From: Victivallales bacterium
GTDB lineage: Bacteria; Verrucomicrobiota; Lentisphaeria; Oligosphaerales; Oligosphaeraceae
Reading direction: 5' to 3'
DNA: 7,514 bases
Assembly (NCBI GenBank): GCA_017963875.1
Contig: JAGCTA010000180.1
Span: 1 to 7,514 of the forward strand
A program made the position numbers and the translations under genes. Shown piece after piece: positions 1-6,230 of the stretch (position 1 is its first letter; the number at the start of each line of letters is the position of its first letter). Under the pieces are notes generated by a model. That model did no database searches, had not been told where the DNA came from, and was given only the letters and a program-made list of their open reading frames with translations.

Positions 1-4
1 GGTT

Positions 5-70
5 TCTGTCTAGTCAATTGCCAGCAGAACGCGCCCAACATGGGCGCGTTCTCCCGTGTGACTAGGCAGG
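5..70. repeat. nested inverted repeat with two long stems
   Basis: Two stems are nested. The outer stem pairs 6-16 with 59-69: eleven consecutive pairs, ten Watson-Crick and one G-T (9 with 66). A further T-G wobble pairs 5 with 70. The inner stem pairs 26-37 with 41-52, twelve perfect Watson-Crick pairs closing a three-base ACA loop. The internal loop has nine bases on the left (17-25) and six on the right (53-58). No T-run follows on either strand, so it is not a typical intrinsic terminator. It could be a structured RNA, the control region of the operon, the 3' end of an upstream transcript, or a folded single-strand DNA element. The pairing is seen directly; the role is unknown. Confidence 0.7.
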
Positions 71-103
71 CCTGTGGTAGGGCTTCCGACTGGGGCATGG
101 ATT

Positions 104-113
104 GAGAACGCGC
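104..113. repeat. third copy of the hairpin arm sequence
   Basis: GAGAACGCGC at 104-113 repeats the left arm of the inner hairpin (AGAACGCGC, 26-34) and is exactly complementary to GCGCGTTCTC at 44-53. A transcript could therefore pair 44-53 either with 28-36 or with 104-113, and the second choice is followed directly by TCTTTTC (114-120). This looks like the parts of an attenuator, but the same layout could be a set of protein-binding repeats. The repeats are seen; the switch is inference. Confidence 0.45.
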
Positions 114-137
114 TCTTTTCATATATTCATGCTTGCC

Positions 138-155
138 GTGATGCAGACGCATCAC
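138..155. promoter_or_regulatory. palindromic operator-like site
   Basis: GTGATGC (138-144) and GCATCAC (149-155) are perfect inverted repeats of seven bases around AGAC. Dyads of this size are typical binding sites for dimeric helix-turn-helix regulators. It lies about 190 bases before the first operon gene and 4 bases before the ATG of a doubtful short ORF. Restriction-modification and defence operons are often controlled by such sites through their own DNA-binding proteins. In this operon the ParB-like protein with its helix-turn-helix would be one candidate to bind it. No regulator gene is seen next to it. Confidence 0.4.
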
Positions 156-159
156 AGCC

Positions 160-324
160 ATGAAAAAGAAATCCCATAATCGAGAATCAAGACATTCGCC
201 GACACCGAATGCCATGGACCGTAATTGTCATCTAACCGATTTCGTAGTTGGGCCGATTGATGTTGAAGAATGGGGAACTTGCGAGTGTCAACATTCCATA
301 GACGCAAAGACCGATAAGTTATAA
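160..324 (+). CDS. doubtful small ORF of 54 codons
   Basis: An ATG at 160 opens a frame of 54 codons that ends in TAA at 322-324, 18 bases before the ATG of the AIPR-like gene. The predicted peptide starts with a basic stretch (MKKKSHNRE), has a middle part rich in hydrophobic and acidic residues (LTDFVVGPIDVEEWG), and carries a CEC pair near the C terminus. I recognise no family, membrane segment or signal peptide. There is no good Shine-Dalgarno site; the bases just upstream belong to the palindrome at 138-155. It might be a leader peptide, a small operon protein or a chance frame. Chance is the most likely reading given the length and lack of a ribosome site. Confidence 0.2.
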   Translation: MKKKSHNRESRHSPTPNAMDRNCHLTDFVVGPIDVEEWGTCECQHSIDAKTDKL

Positions 325-329
325 AAGGT

Positions 330-333
330 AAGG
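330..333 (+). promoter_or_regulatory. weak ribosome binding site for the AIPR-like gene
   Basis: AAGG at 330-333 lies nine bases before the ATG at 343. A second AAAAGG at 323-328 lies five bases before an in-frame TTG at 334. The ATG is preferred because it is the stronger start codon and has an acceptable site. The difference is only three residues. Confidence 0.4.
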
Positions 334-342
334 TTGGATGAA

Positions 343-1869
343 ATGAAACTCAAAATCCAGAACGCTTCAATTCAAAGAGGCGATAAACTTATAAAACTTG
401 TCGGCCTTTTGTCTGCCGACATGCTTGTTCGCATGATGGATGAGGTTTCACTCAAACCCAATCCACGTAGTCCGAATGTGAACAAGATTACGAAGGCGAT
501 TGATTTGACGTTGGAAAAAGAGCCTGAAATGCTCCAATATAAGACGAAGGGTATTCTCATGGCTGGTGACTACATGAACCGAGATGGCGATGTGTTCAAT
601 GTAGATTTTCAGTCTCCTGAATATGGTGGCATTCTTGATGGGGGGCATAACTTCTTTGCGCTCGTTCGCAATCTCATGATCGAGGCCGTAAAAGTTCGGT
701 ATCCGTCAATGCGACCAGACGATAAACGTACCCGAAAGGCTTCGCAGAAAATCAAGAGCTGGCAGGATCTTGTCGATTTTTGGAAACTTGAAGGTGCCAA
801 CACGACAGAATTCGTCCAGGCAGTTCTCGGTCCAGATGGTGAACGAGAATCCGGAACGGCACTTCACCGTAAGCTATCCTTCCTTGTTCCAGTAGAGGTC
901 ATCTCTCCTGCACCAAAAGTTTCCGCACAAGATGTAAAGGAAATGATCCACGGAATTTCTGTGGCACGAAATAACAATGTCCAACTCAAGGATGTAGCAA
1001 TTGCGCAACACAAAGGGAGTTACGACTATCTAAAACAGGTTCTCCCTGATGATTTGAACCGGATGATCCAATGGAAATCGGGTGAGAATCAATGTCCCAT
1101 CTTACCGACGAAAATCGTTTCACTTGCGATTCTCCCCATTGAGAAGTTAGCGAAGTCTGGTGTGTTCACACAGATCGAAGACGCAGTTCAGGCGACACTT
1201 GCGGCAGAAGGAGAGAACGTGGACGACTTCCGCCTTCCATCGATCAGCCGTAAATCGATATACACATCGACGGCGGGTTGCGTTAGTGCCTATAGCCAAT
1301 TGGTGGATGCGGTTTCCAATTTGGCTGACGATGGCGCAGACGAGAACCGATTTAAAGAAACTGTGGTAGACTCCCTCGCCGTCGTGGCAGACCTTCCCGC
1401 TATTTGGGATGCTCTGGAATGTCAATTTGAAACTCTTTTTGGGTTGGTCGCGGGCGAGGTCGGGAAACGATATGAGGACTTAACTTGTAACAAGAAGGGG
1501 CCAACCAAGAAAGAACAGCCTACACGATTCCATTCTCGGCAGATTTGCCCTGGACGATTCCCTGCCTGTACTGGATTTCTCGCGCCAATGTTTGTTTCAA
1601 TTGTCGGCGGTCTTCTACGGTTTGACTCTGATTATAATTGTGTCATTTGGGACGTCAATCCAGAGATGATCATTCGTGAGTTGGATGAGCCCTCACACAA
1701 ATTTCGAGCAATGATGACGGATTATGTTCGACTTATGGATAGTCAGGCATCGTTTGATCCAGGGAAGTTTGGCAAGACACAAGCGGTATACGACATGTTC
1801 GAGCCGTACAAGAGTGTTCAGGAGTGGTTTGCTCATGTCCGCAAGATCGATCGACAGAACAATGCCTAA
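343..1869 (+). CDS. AIPR-like (abortive infection phage resistance) family protein
   Basis: A 508-residue protein, soluble by composition, with no signal peptide or membrane segment. The N-terminal third matches what is known of the AIPR family (PF10592): a segment like F-x-x-K-N-K-G-I-x-x-x-A at about 66-75 (YKTKGILMAG), then a short beta-rich linker, then the hallmark GILDGGHNF at 96-104. A later segment at 208-231 (ARNNNVQLKDVAIAQ and on) matches the family's rNtsvqvkd-type motif. The C-terminal half shows no motif I know; it carries a basic, cysteine-containing patch at about 375-410. AIPR proteins occur in phage-resistance loci, often beside methyltransferases, helicases and PD-(D/E)XK proteins, but their biochemical activity is poorly known. 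Here it opens the operon and overlaps the methyltransferase gene by 8 bases. Family assignment is fairly good; the role (effector, sensor or regulator) is inference. A TTG at 334 is an alternative start. Confidence 0.75.
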   Translation: MKLKIQNASIQRGDKLIKLVGLLSADMLVRMMDEVSLKPNPRSPNVNKITKAIDLTLEKEPEMLQYKTKGILMAGDYMNRDGDVFNVDFQSPEYGGILDGGHNFFALVRNLMIEAVKVRYPSMRPDDKRTRKASQKIKSWQDLVDFWKLEGANTTEFVQAVLGPDGERESGTALHRKLSFLVPVEVISPAPKVSAQDVKEMIHGISVARNNNVQLKDVAIAQHKGSYDYLKQVLPDDLNRMIQWKSGENQCPILPTKIVSLAILPIEKLAKSGVFTQIEDAVQATLAAEGENVDDFRLPSISRKSIYTSTAGCVSAYSQLVDAVSNLADDGADENRFKETVVDSLAVVADLPAIWDALECQFETLFGLVAGEVGKRYEDLTCNKKGPTKKEQPTRFHSRQICPGRFPACTGFLAPMFVSIVGGLLRFDSDYNCVIWDVNPEMIIRELDEPSHKFRAMMTDYVRLMDSQASFDPGKFGKTQAVYDMFEPYKSVQEWFAHVRKIDRQNNA

Positions 1870-2731
1870 TTTTGAGAAGCCAGGTGTTCGCTGCGAAGAG
1901 GTTGAGAAGTTTCTCGCATCTTTGCCGGAAGCCCCCGTTTTCGATTTGACGGTCACATCGCCGCCGTACGACATCGGTAAGGTCTATGAACATCGTGTTC
2001 CTCTTGAAGAATATATTGCGTGGCAAAAGCGAATTATCACAGAAATCTGGAAGAGAACAAAACCCCGTGGCAGTATCTGTTGGCAAGTTGGTAATTGGGT
2101 AGACAAAGGGGAGATTCGCCCGCTTGATATTGTCCTCACCCCATTGTTCTGGGAGTTGGGGATGAAAATGCGAAATCGGATCGTCTGGCATTTTGGACAT
2201 GGGACTCATGCGAAGACGCGTTTCAGCGGACGGTATGAAACGATCATCTGGTTCACGAAGGGCGACGACTATACTTTTGATCTTGATGCGGTTCGTGTAC
2301 CGGCGAAATATCCGGGGAAACGGCATTTCAAGGGAGAACATAAGGGAGAACTATCTGGTAATCCCCTCGGTAAGAACCCCGAAGATGTCTGGGACATTCC
2401 GAACGTTGTCGGAAATCATGTCGAGAAAACGGCGCATCCGTGTCAATTTCCAGTTGGTCTGGTTTCCAGACTCGTACGGGCTCTCAGTAATCCTGGAGAT
2501 CTCGTATTCGATCCTTTTGCTGGTTCGGGAACAACGGCTGTTGCGGCCATCTCGGAAGGGCGTCGTTTTGTCGGAACAGAAATTTTGCCAGAATACGTGC
2601 GGATCGCGACAGATCGTATTGTTCGTACATTGGCTGGAAATGAAGTGTGGAGACCTGCAGAGAAACCTATTTACGACCATCGTAAGAGTCATTTGTCAGA
2701 AATGCCGAGGGAATGGGAGGAACTTCAATGA
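1862..2731 (+). CDS. DNA amino-methyltransferase, beta class (N4-cytosine or N6-adenine)
   Basis: A 289-residue SAM-dependent DNA methyltransferase. The motif order is that of the beta class: catalytic motif IV TSPPYDIG at 32-39 near the N terminus, HPCQFP at 192-197, and the SAM-binding motif I DPFAGSGTT at 217-225, followed by GRRFVGTEILPEY (motif II region). The middle part, about 110-180, including FSGRYETIIWFTKG, is the usual place for target contacts. Length is normal for a stand-alone enzyme and all key motifs are intact, so it should be active. It would modify host DNA so that the partner proteins spare it. M.BglII, partner of the enzyme related to the next gene, makes N4-methylcytosine, which suggests N4-cytosine here, but SPPY also occurs in N6-adenine enzymes. 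The ATG at 1862 overlaps the end of the AIPR-like gene by 8 bases and lacks a clear ribosome site, so it probably relies on coupling. Longer in-frame starts inside the upstream gene are unlikely. Confidence 0.93.
   Translation: MPNFEKPGVRCEEVEKFLASLPEAPVFDLTVTSPPYDIGKVYEHRVPLEEYIAWQKRIITEIWKRTKPRGSICWQVGNWVDKGEIRPLDIVLTPLFWELGMKMRNRIVWHFGHGTHAKTRFSGRYETIIWFTKGDDYTFDLDAVRVPAKYPGKRHFKGEHKGELSGNPLGKNPEDVWDIPNVVGNHVEKTAHPCQFPVGLVSRLVRALSNPGDLVFDPFAGSGTTAVAAISEGRRFVGTEILPEYVRIATDRIVRTLAGNEVWRPAEKPIYDHRKSHLSEMPREWEELQ
2715..2720 (+). promoter_or_regulatory. strong ribosome binding site for the BglII-like gene
   Basis: GGGAGG ends seven bases before the ATG at 2728, an ideal layout. It decides the start at 2728 over an upstream in-frame ATG at 2713, which would itself overlap this site. 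The chosen start gives a 4-base ATGA overlap with the stop of the methyltransferase gene. Confidence 0.8.
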
Positions 2732-3204
2732 AATTTGAGTGCTATTATCACCAGAATGCCGCAACAAGAATTTCGTCAGCACTTCTCCGCGATGTTGAAA
2801 CGGGACTGCGGAGTGTATCAGTTTCTGATGGAGCGATTGCGCCGAATGCCGTTACCAACCCTATTCGTTGTGAACTGACAAGGCGGGGATGGTCTGGAGA
2901 GGTTTTTCTCTCAACGGAGAGCAAGATAACCATCTCAGGGCAAAAAGGCGACATTGGTCTTGCTTTGCAATTTGGAAATGTTAGCCGTATCTACGCTGAT
3001 TTACTAAAACTACAGAGCATGTTTTTGGATGCGAAACTACGTGGAGCCGTTGTGATTGTCCCGGCATGGTCGTTTTTGGCGTCTCTTAGCAAATCGGGGG
3101 GAACGGATAACCGTTGTAATTTGGATCGAATCAAGCGCGAGCTTCCTATTTTTTCGCTTGTAATCACAATGCCTATCGCTTTTTACGGAATTGAGAGAGA
3201 TTGA
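2728..3204 (+). CDS. BglII-like restriction endonuclease family protein, catalytic acids apparently lost
   Basis: A 158-residue protein, shorter than BglII itself (223 residues). The segment LALQFGNVSRIYADLLKLQ (78-96) is the signature of the BglII-like family (PF09195), usually seen as EVQFGN followed by a Y-x-D-L-L-K-x-Q helix. The later strand GAVVIVPAWSFLA and the C-terminal ELPIFSLVITMPIAFYGIE also fit that family. In BglII the metal ligands are Asp84, Glu93 and Gln95. Aligning on QFGN at 81-84 keeps the Gln (Q81), but the Glu position is Ala79 and the Asp position, nine residues earlier, is Ser70. The family fold seems present without the standard active site, although a shifted site using E64, K66 or D75 cannot be ruled out. 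It lies right after the methyltransferase with an ATGA overlap, as a restriction gene would. I infer a recognition or accessory subunit. Family call is good; loss of cleavage is a motif-level inference. Confidence 0.75.
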   Translation: MKFECYYHQNAATRISSALLRDVETGLRSVSVSDGAIAPNAVTNPIRCELTRRGWSGEVFLSTESKITISGQKGDIGLALQFGNVSRIYADLLKLQSMFLDAKLRGAVVIVPAWSFLASLSKSGGTDNRCNLDRIKRELPIFSLVITMPIAFYGIERD

Positions 3205-3208
3205 GGAG
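3203..3208 (+). promoter_or_regulatory. ribosome binding site for the ParB-like gene
   Basis: GAGGAG overlaps the stop codon of the BglII-like gene and ends nine bases before the ATG at 3218. It supports the ATG start over an in-frame TTG at 3191, which lies inside the previous gene. Confidence 0.7.
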
Positions 3209-3217
3209 TCATTAATC

Positions 3218-4483
3218 ATGAATCAAATCCAAACACCACCAGTTACTGTTCTTCTTGACCGGATATCGGTAATTGAAGCTCTTGGCCGCGAATCCACTGA
3301 ATCGCAACAATTCAAGTATCGCGGAACCATGCAGCCGCTTCCTATTGTCCGTGTTCATCTTGGCTTGCCGATATACAGGACGGCCAACCATCGAACGAAG
3401 ACACTACAAGAGGAATATCTGGCGAAGCATCCCGATCTTCCGAAATCTTTTTTTCAGGAAGATGTGGATTCAGCTATAGTTCAAGACGCTCAGCGGGAGA
3501 TTTTGGAGACGCTAATCAATCAACAGGACCTCCTTGATTCGTTTCGAAAAACGACGGTCGAGCAGGAAGAGCCATTGCTCTGTACTCGAGATGGAAAGGT
3601 TGTAAATGGGAACCGACGCCTCTGTGCCTGGCGTAAGCTTTTTTCCGAAGATTCAGTACAGTATAGAAAGTTTGAATCTATTCAAATCATGCTACTTCCT
3701 TCTGACTGTACGGAAGATGATGAAAACGAGATTGAACGTGAACTGCAAATCAAGAAAACGCATCGTGCGGACTATTCATGGCACACAAAAGCGGCCATGA
3801 TCAAGGAAATGTTCGATCGTGGTGCAAGGAGTAAAATACAAATCGCCGAACTGTTCGATGCAAAGCCATCGGAAATAGATCGGGCAATTGCATGTTTTGA
3901 AAAAGCCCGTGAATATCTTTATTCAATAGGGCATTCAGGTGAGTGGTCTCTAGTGGACAAGGAGGAATGGGCCTTCCGGAAAATAGTTGAGGGAGAAAAG
4001 ACGATCCGCGATCAAGGATTGAAAGATATTTTCTCGGCTTGTGTGGCGGCTTTGCTTCAAGTTGCACCAGATGATCTTGGAGGGCGGAAATACGAAATCA
4101 TCCCAAAATTGGCTGAGAACATTTCTTCTGTAGCAGAAGTCGCACAAAAGGAAATCCTTCCAGAAGGAACGACCGCGTCGACTCCCATGGCTTTGGTTAT
4201 GAAGACCGCAAAAGAATGCAGGAAACCGGAGAATCTTCAAAAGACGGCTGAACTCGTTAGAACCGTTCTCGAGGCCGCTGAGGAAAAAGAAGGCGACATG
4301 GAAAAGAGCTTGAACCTTCTCCGTGACCTGACAGACATTTCTACTCGGCTCGTATCGGCGAAGAACAGAGATCTTGATGACCGGCAGCAGGACCTTTGTG
4401 CGGCCATGAAGCAAATCGAGGCAATTTTAGAGAACGCAGAGTTCGTTAAACAATGGATTGAGCGTCATGGAACTCACGGTTGA
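3218..4483 (+). CDS. ParB/Srx-fold protein with helix-turn-helix
   Basis: A 421-residue protein, apparently cytosolic. An N-terminal domain (about 35-150) resembles the ParB/sulfiredoxin fold: LPIVRVHLGLPIYRTANHRT (41-60), then after a helical stretch DGKVVNGNRRLCAWRKL (125-141), where NGNRR (130-134) corresponds to the G-x-R-R nucleotide-binding box of ParB proteins. Next, ELQIKKTHRADYSWHTKAAM (about 175-194) and a helix-turn-helix, SKIQIAELFDAKPSEIDRAI (205-224), follow the ParB/KorB order. The C-terminal 190 residues are mostly charged helix with no motif I recognise; they may form a dimer or partner surface. ParB proteins are CTP switches that load at a site and slide on DNA; related folds occur in DNA-modification and defence systems. 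No ParA gene is beside it, so a partition role is unlikely. I infer DNA binding and a switch role in the restriction complex. Confidence 0.7.
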   Translation: MNQIQTPPVTVLLDRISVIEALGRESTESQQFKYRGTMQPLPIVRVHLGLPIYRTANHRTKTLQEEYLAKHPDLPKSFFQEDVDSAIVQDAQREILETLINQQDLLDSFRKTTVEQEEPLLCTRDGKVVNGNRRLCAWRKLFSEDSVQYRKFESIQIMLLPSDCTEDDENEIERELQIKKTHRADYSWHTKAAMIKEMFDRGARSKIQIAELFDAKPSEIDRAIACFEKAREYLYSIGHSGEWSLVDKEEWAFRKIVEGEKTIRDQGLKDIFSACVAALLQVAPDDLGGRKYEIIPKLAENISSVAEVAQKEILPEGTTASTPMALVMKTAKECRKPENLQKTAELVRTVLEAAEEKEGDMEKSLNLLRDLTDISTRLVSAKNRDLDDRQQDLCAAMKQIEAILENAEFVKQWIERHGTHG

Positions 4484-6230
4484 ACCTCTTACGGCGGAAT
4501 TCGTCAGAATCACGGTTCCGGATATTGCCTCGGTCCTTGTGAGGGACAGAATCCGAGGATTCTTCCCTAATCACAGGCCTGAGGCCAAGGGTTCGATTCT
4601 TGTTGCATTCCACGAATTTATCGCACAACGGCCCGTACTTTTAGCCTACTGTGAAGCGAACGAAATCTCGGTTAAAGAAGACAGATTCGTAACAACTCGG
4701 ATCGCCAGATTTGATGACACGAAACGGGCTGGACGAGAGTTCACGAAAGAAACTTTGGAACTAAGGCTTACGGAGGTAGGTTTTTCTCGCGAACTGAAAC
4801 CGTTCCAGATGCGTAACGTTTTAAAAATGTGTACAGCGATGCAAGGCGCATCATTTTCTGTTCCGGGCGCTGGAAAAACAACGGAAGCACTCGCATATTA
4901 CTTCGCACTTCGTGAAGAGGGAGATGCCTTGCTCGTCATTGCTCCGAAAAACGCTTTCTGCGCATGGGAGGAACAACTTGCTGAGTGCGTAAAAGGAGGA
5001 AGAAGGACTTTTGTTCGTTTGACAGGTGGAGAGTCAAACGCGAGGAAACTTCTCAGGGAACGACACGCCTTTTACTTACTCAATTACCAGAGTCTTGGTC
5101 GCTGGCAGAAAACCGTAGGAGACTATCTAGCGGATAATCCAAGGGCATTTGTATTCCTCGATGAGAGCCATCGGGCGAAGAATCCACACGGGGTGACAGC
5201 GGATGCGATCAGAAAACTTGCGGTACTCCCGAAAGGGAAATTGCTTTTGAGTGGGACGCCCATGCCGCAATCACCTCGCGATCTTATCCCGCAAGTGTCG
5301 TTCCTTTACCCCGATGAGGACATTCGTGAAGACAATGTTGTTGAACGGATACAGCCTGTCTATGTTCGTACTACAGCTCCAGAACTGGGTATCCCGGACA
5401 TCCATCATGAGTATCATGACATTAAGTTAGATTCCATCGAAATGGCTGCTTATTCTCGAATGCGGTCATTGTCTGCAAAAGCACTCGCCGATCCCAATCC
5501 TAAAGATGCACGGTATCTTCGTTCCCTTGGAAGAAGTGTCATGCGCTTGCTCGGTTTTGTCGCGAACCCTGCAACGCTTGCGGCTGAATTGGCGCAGTTT
5601 GATCCGCGATTGCAAATCTACTTGTCTGCACGAGACGGCAAGAAGATTGCCTATGTCTGCCAACGGGCTCGGGAACTTGCTTCGCAGAGGAAGAAAGTCT
5701 TGATCTGGTCGTCTTTCGTCCGGAATGTTGAATTGCTTGCAACACGACTTGCTGATCTCGGCGCGGATTATATTCACGGAGGTGTTCAAGCTGGATCTGA
5801 AGAAGAGGATGGAACACGCGAGCGAAAAATCGCGCGATTCCACAATGACGATCGGGCAATGGTCCTTGTGGCAAATCCGGCTGCGGCATCCGAGGGTATC
5901 AGTCTCCACAAGGTCTGCCAGCACGCAATCTATCTTGATCGGTCATTCAACGCAGCTCATTTTCTTCAGTCTCAGGATCGAATTCACCGAATTGGTATGC
6001 CGCAAGGGACTTTCCCAACGGTTGAGATCGTCCGTTGTACAGGAACGATCGATGAGGTGGTTGATTTGCGGTTAAATGCGAAAATTGATGCAATGGCGCA
6101 GATGTTGGGAGATCCGTCGATTCACGTGGACGGAGGTGTCTTTGAGGAGGACGATGAGACCGAAGTCGAATCTGCGGGATTGAGTCCGGAAGACTGCGAG
6201 AGTATTCTTGAACATTTAAATTCAATTTGA
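4467..6230 (+). CDS. SNF2-type superfamily 2 DNA helicase/translocase
   Basis: A 587-residue ATPase with the full SF2/SNF2 motif set. Seen in order: LKPFQMRNV (110-118, Q-motif region), Walker A VPGAGKT (132-138), motif Ia LVIAPKNAFCAWEEQ (156-170), Walker B DESH (232-235), motif III LLSGTP (260-265), motif IV KVLIWSSF (410-417), motif V ANPAAASEGISL (469-480) and motif VI QSQDRIHRIG (501-510), with arginine fingers intact. DESH in place of DEAH and QxxDRxHRIG point to the SNF2 group. Such proteins usually translocate on double-stranded DNA without strand separation. The N-terminal 105 residues are not a domain I know and may bind a partner. The acidic tail (555-570) is low complexity. The ATG at 4467 overlaps the ParB-like gene by 17 bases with no clear ribosome site, so translation is probably coupled; a TTG at 4458 is an alternative start. 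It is likely the motor of the system. Confidence 0.92.
   Translation: MELTVEPLTAEFVRITVPDIASVLVRDRIRGFFPNHRPEAKGSILVAFHEFIAQRPVLLAYCEANEISVKEDRFVTTRIARFDDTKRAGREFTKETLELRLTEVGFSRELKPFQMRNVLKMCTAMQGASFSVPGAGKTTEALAYYFALREEGDALLVIAPKNAFCAWEEQLAECVKGGRRTFVRLTGGESNARKLLRERHAFYLLNYQSLGRWQKTVGDYLADNPRAFVFLDESHRAKNPHGVTADAIRKLAVLPKGKLLLSGTPMPQSPRDLIPQVSFLYPDEDIREDNVVERIQPVYVRTTAPELGIPDIHHEYHDIKLDSIEMAAYSRMRSLSAKALADPNPKDARYLRSLGRSVMRLLGFVANPATLAAELAQFDPRLQIYLSARDGKKIAYVCQRARELASQRKKVLIWSSFVRNVELLATRLADLGADYIHGGVQAGSEEEDGTRERKIARFHNDDRAMVLVANPAAASEGISLHKVCQHAIYLDRSFNAAHFLQSQDRIHRIGMPQGTFPTVEIVRCTGTIDEVVDLRLNAKIDAMAQMLGDPSIHVDGGVFEEDDETEVESAGLSPEDCESILEHLNSI

Larger units (their letters stand above)
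1..342. other. upstream non-coding region of the operon
   Basis: This stretch precedes the first confident gene and has no convincing long coding frame. A frame open from base 1 closes at 103-105 after 34 codons and runs straight through a perfect hairpin, so I do not read it as the end of a gene. The stretch holds a nested inverted repeat (5-70), a third copy of the repeat arm (104-113), an 18-base palindrome (138-155) and a short doubtful ORF (160-324). It is the natural place for the operon promoter and its control. I see no promoter with good -35 and -10 boxes at proper spacing, and no clear archaeal BRE/TATA pair. Confidence 0.6.

Noticed and set aside
5..70. Integron attC-like or CRISPR repeat
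   Set aside because: GCCCAAC in the loop fits one attC half-site pattern but there is no matching GTTRRRY partner at the other end, and there is a single unit with no array.
1..105. Frame open from base 1 for 34 codons, possible end of an upstream gene
   Set aside because: It reads through a perfect 12-pair hairpin and the outer stem, and the peptide has no recognisable character.
102..127. Possible sigma70-type promoter TTGAGA with TATATT
   Set aside because: The spacer is only 14 bases, and the boxes lie within the repeat zone; an archaeal TATA reading lacks a BRE. Not strong enough to call.
1733..2341. Long minus-strand ORF under the AIPR-like/methyltransferase junction
   Set aside because: It lies opposite confidently assigned coding sequence with intact motifs and its peptide resembles no protein; an antisense shadow.
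2497..2502. AGATCT sites (also 4369-4374) as evidence for or against BglII specificity
   Set aside because: Two sites in 7.5 kb are near chance, and a methylated host keeps its sites; target sequence cannot be read from this.
2193..2738. Plus-strand ORF of 181 codons inside the methyltransferase gene
   Set aside because: It is an out-of-frame shadow of the gene carrying DPFAGSGTT; composition is basic and motif-free.
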